A DNA stretch of 6,786 nucleotides, taken from Ktedonobacterales bacterium (GTDB taxonomy: Bacteria; Chloroflexota; Ktedonobacteria; Ktedonobacterales; JADMIN01). Position 1 is the first letter of the stretch. Each line of letters begins with the position of its first letter. Positions 5,202 through 6,786 of this stretch are shown here, in pieces. Under the pieces are notes generated by a model, which was given only the letters and a program-made list of their open reading frames with translations, made no database searches and was not told the DNA's origin. The position numbers and the translations under genes were made by a program. The stretch lies in NCBI GenBank assembly GCA_015478575.1, contig JADMIN010000135.1:1-6786 (forward strand), read 5' to 3'.

Positions 5202-6392
5202 TTAGCGTATCGGCAGAACGCGCGTATTGGTGAGATGGGGCGAGCGGAAGGTGGTCATCTCGCCGGCCTGCGCGCCCGGCACCAGGAAGAGCCGCGCGGA
5301 AAGTGGCTTGCGCAGCCGATGGGCGAGCGCCGCGACATCCATCAGCAACGCCGCCACCCGCTCCGGCGGCGTCTCGCCTGGAATCGGCACGGTATCCAGT
5401 CCCGTGCCGCAGACGGCGGAATACGCGAGCAGGGCTTGTGCGGAAATGCCGCCCTCGGCGCAGCGCAGACCGATCGTGCGATCCTCCAGTACGGGCAGCA
5501 TCAGGCCGCAGTAGCCGCAAGTTGGGAGCGTCGTGCCCTGGATGCCCGCCGTGATGGCCTCCGCCACGGCAAGCGTTCCCGGCGCGCCGAAGCGGCCTAG
5601 CCCAGTGGCCTCGATGGCATCGGCGATGCTCTCCTCACCCATCGGCGCCGGTGAGAGATCCACGCCGGAGAAGCCGAGGCCGCCCGCCCGCGCCAGCGCG
5701 CTCACCAGTTCTACCACCGGTCGCGCCGCCTCTGCCAGCGCCACGGCGACCGCCGCGCTCACCGCGGACAGAGACAAGGGGAGGGCATCCGGGTCCGCCG
5801 CCAGCGCCGCGATGGCTTGGCGCACTATGCCGGCGCTCTGCAAACCGACCGCGACTTGCCATGGTCCGCCTGTCGCGTAGGCCTGGGGGAAAAAGGGGCC
5901 GCCAGGGTCGCAGACCGCGAGCGCGGCGAAGCGGAAATTGGTCTCGCCCCCGCCGCGCTCAGCCACGTCACGCATCGCCCGCGCCACCGCGAGGGCCGCT
6001 TCATAGCGCGGGCCGTGGCGCGCGCTGGCGAGTTGCACCGTCGCGCTCAGACTCGCGTGCTGGGCGAGCAGGTGAGGGAACAAGGTGATGCGCTCCATCG
6101 GGAAGCCGGGCAACTCGGCGGGCGCCGGACCCAGTGAGCAGTAGGTGATATTCCGCGCGTCGCAGTCCTGCTGGAGGCGGTGCGCGTAGCGCATGATCGC
6201 CGTGTCATCCGCCGTGAGCATATCCGCCAGCAGGGGCCGCAGGGCGATGCGGGTCGTCTGCACGATGTGGCCCGCCGCCTCGGCCCGCGCCCGTGCCTCG
6301 CGCAAGAAGACCGCCGCGCGCTCGATAGCCCGCTCATCCACGGGATGCGGGTCGCCGATGCCCACGGTGATGGTGCGAATGGTCGCGCTCAT
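5202..6392 (-). CDS. DUF711 (UPF0210/PFL) family protein
   Basis: This 396-residue cytoplasmic protein belongs to the DUF711/UPF0210 family, whose biochemical role I do not know. Hallmarks are the N-terminal IRTITVGIGD (5-14), the Gly-rich ERGGGETNFRFAALAVCDPGGPFFPQAY (145-172), GLGFSGVDLSPAP (238-250), the segment GTLAVAEAITAGIQ (272-285), TCGYCGLMLPVLED (291-304), and LLAYSAVCGTGLDTVPIPGETP (321-342). Cys292, Cys295, Cys311 and Cys328 are candidates for a metal or thiol site; this is inference. It has no signal peptide or membrane segment. The ATG at 6392 is chosen because AGGAGG precedes it and homology starts there; the frame is open further upstream to 6701, but that part looks non-coding and overlaps the divergent gene. 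In many bacteria UPF0210 genes follow a small ACT-domain gene (UPF0237); none is seen here. The SIS gene lies 180 bp downstream on the same strand. Confidence 0.92.
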   Translation of the reverse strand: MSATIRTITVGIGDPHPVDERAIERAAVFLREARARAEAAGHIVQTTRIALRPLLADMLTADDTAIMRYAHRLQQDCDARNITYCSLGPAPAELPGFPMERITLFPHLLAQHASLSATVQLASARHGPRYEAALAVARAMRDVAERGGGETNFRFAALAVCDPGGPFFPQAYATGGPWQVAVGLQSAGIVRQAIAALAADPDALPLSLSAVSAAVAVALAEAARPVVELVSALARAGGLGFSGVDLSPAPMGEESIADAIEATGLGRFGAPGTLAVAEAITAGIQGTTLPTCGYCGLMLPVLEDRTIGLRCAEGGISAQALLAYSAVCGTGLDTVPIPGETPPERVAALLMDVAALAHRLRKPLSARLFLVPGAQAGEMTTFRSPHLTNTRVLPIR

Positions 6393-6402
6393 GTGCGTCT
6401 CG

Positions 6403-6408
6403 CCTCCT
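6403..6408 (-). promoter_or_regulatory. Shine-Dalgarno site of DUF711
   Basis: On the minus strand AGGAGG lies 10 nt before the ATG at 6392, and it decides this start over the longer open frame. Further upstream, TATGCT (6427-6422) could be a -10 element about 30 nt before the ATG, but no matching -35 is clear. The 175-bp gap 6393-6567 must hold divergent promoters for DUF711 and the plus-strand gene; I cannot place them firmly. Confidence 0.75.
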
Positions 6409-6553
6409 CTCGTTGGGTACAAGCATATCATGCGCGCCATCCCCACGTGGCTCGCTCTCTCGCGGAGTGTCCTAGCCTGATTGTTCCCCTCGCTTGCGCG
6501 GCACGGAGAGACTGCTCTACAGTCGCAACACATGGCTGAGGCGACTGGTCGGC

Positions 6554-6560
6554 AGGGAGG
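6554..6560 (+). promoter_or_regulatory. Shine-Dalgarno site choosing a GTG start
   Basis: AGGGAGG ends 7 nt before GTG at 6568. This favours GTG over the in-frame ATG at 6532, which has no good ribosome site and would add MAEATGRQGGNS. Confidence 0.7.
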
Positions 6561-6567
6561 GAACAGC

Positions 6568-6786
6568 GTGGCAAACACTTTTGAGGAGCAGGCAAAAGAC
6601 CGCTTTGGGAAATCAACGGCATTCCTCAACAAGGCGCAGGCACTGCTCCAAGATGATCTCGTGGCCCGCACCGTGCTGGCCGACGCGGTCTCGGCGATCA
6701 AGAATATGCTCCAGGGCTACCTGCTGGTGCGGATAGGGGCCGGGCCGATGGGCGGGCAGGCACAGCAATGGCAGGAGGTCGCCACC
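6568..6786 (+). CDS. N-terminal part of an unrecognised helical protein (weakly HEPN-like)
   Basis: This gene starts with GTG and runs off the right edge; 73 residues are visible. The sequence MANTFEEQAKDRFGKSTAFL, then NKAQALLQDDLVARTVLADAVSAIKNMLQGYLLVRIG, looks like two or three amphipathic helices. The pattern of Ala/Leu spacing around KAQALL...ADAVSAIKNML recalls the first helices of HEPN-type or other small helical domains. The HEPN catalytic RxxxxH motif is not in the visible part, so the resemblance is only suggestive. Base composition here is less GC-extreme over the first codons (AAACACTTTT, AAATCA). It is divergent from DUF711, with the strong ribosome site AGGGAGG. No function is assigned. 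Confidence 0.65.
   Translation, partial: MANTFEEQAKDRFGKSTAFLNKAQALLQDDLVARTVLADAVSAIKNMLQGYLLVRIGAGPMGGQAQQWQEVAT

Noticed and set aside
6393..6701. Upstream in-frame extension of the DUF711 gene
   Set aside because: The extra 103 residues are Cys/Arg/Ser-rich with no family similarity, overlap the divergent gene, and lie upstream of a strong AGGAGG site and the conserved start.

Overview
The window is GC-rich bacterial DNA, densely coded with short gaps. The gene mix suggests a Chloroflexota (green non-sulfur lineage) chromosome: an immune-inhibitor-A-like secreted protein tail, an ECF sigma factor with an RskA-type anti-sigma factor, a UroD-superfamily protein with an HxC...C metal site, and a DUF711 protein. 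This assignment is an inference from style and family content; no rRNA, tRNA or other marker gene is present to prove it.

Layout. Positions 2-469 (+) hold the C-terminal end of a probable secreted M6/immune-inhibitor-A-type protein. Positions 565-1566 (+) hold a UroD-superfamily protein that is not HemE but carries the zinc-site pattern of MtaA/MtbA-type methylcobamide methyltransferases. Five minus-strand genes follow, read from right to left: a DUF711 (UPF0210) protein (6392-5202), a two-domain SIS protein related to the isomerase half of GlmS (5021-3921), a small four-helix membrane protein of unknown function (3811-3281), an ECF sigma factor (3020-2325) and its RskA-like anti-sigma factor (2318-1563). 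At 6568 a plus-strand gene, divergent from DUF711, begins and runs off the end; its start looks helical and weakly HEPN-like.

How the genes relate. Only the sigma/anti-sigma pair is clearly one functional unit: 6 bp separate the two genes and the partner families match (SigK/RskA type). The anti-sigma factor keeps the zinc-binding HxxxCxxC module and the RskA C-terminal domain, but the transmembrane helix expected between them is absent. In its place is a hydrophilic linker with an exact in-frame 15-bp tandem duplication. The anti-sigma stop overlaps the UroD-like gene's stop tail to tail in a CTAG. The SIS and DUF711 genes share a strand but are 180 bp apart, and there is no evidence that they form one pathway.

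Non-coding stretches. The 260-bp gap at 3021-3280 is the richest. It holds a perfect 22-bp palindrome, half of a hairpin whose loop contains the membrane protein's stop, and an AT-rich island just upstream of the sigma gene that probably carries its promoter. The gaps at 470-564, 3812-3920, 5022-5201 and 6393-6567 hold ribosome-binding sites, one short hairpin and one possible operator. I see no tRNA, rRNA, CRISPR array, insertion sequence or integrase, and no clear multi-gene novel system. The most unusual items are the apparently soluble RskA-type anti-sigma factor and the SIS protein with an altered sugar-phosphate pocket.
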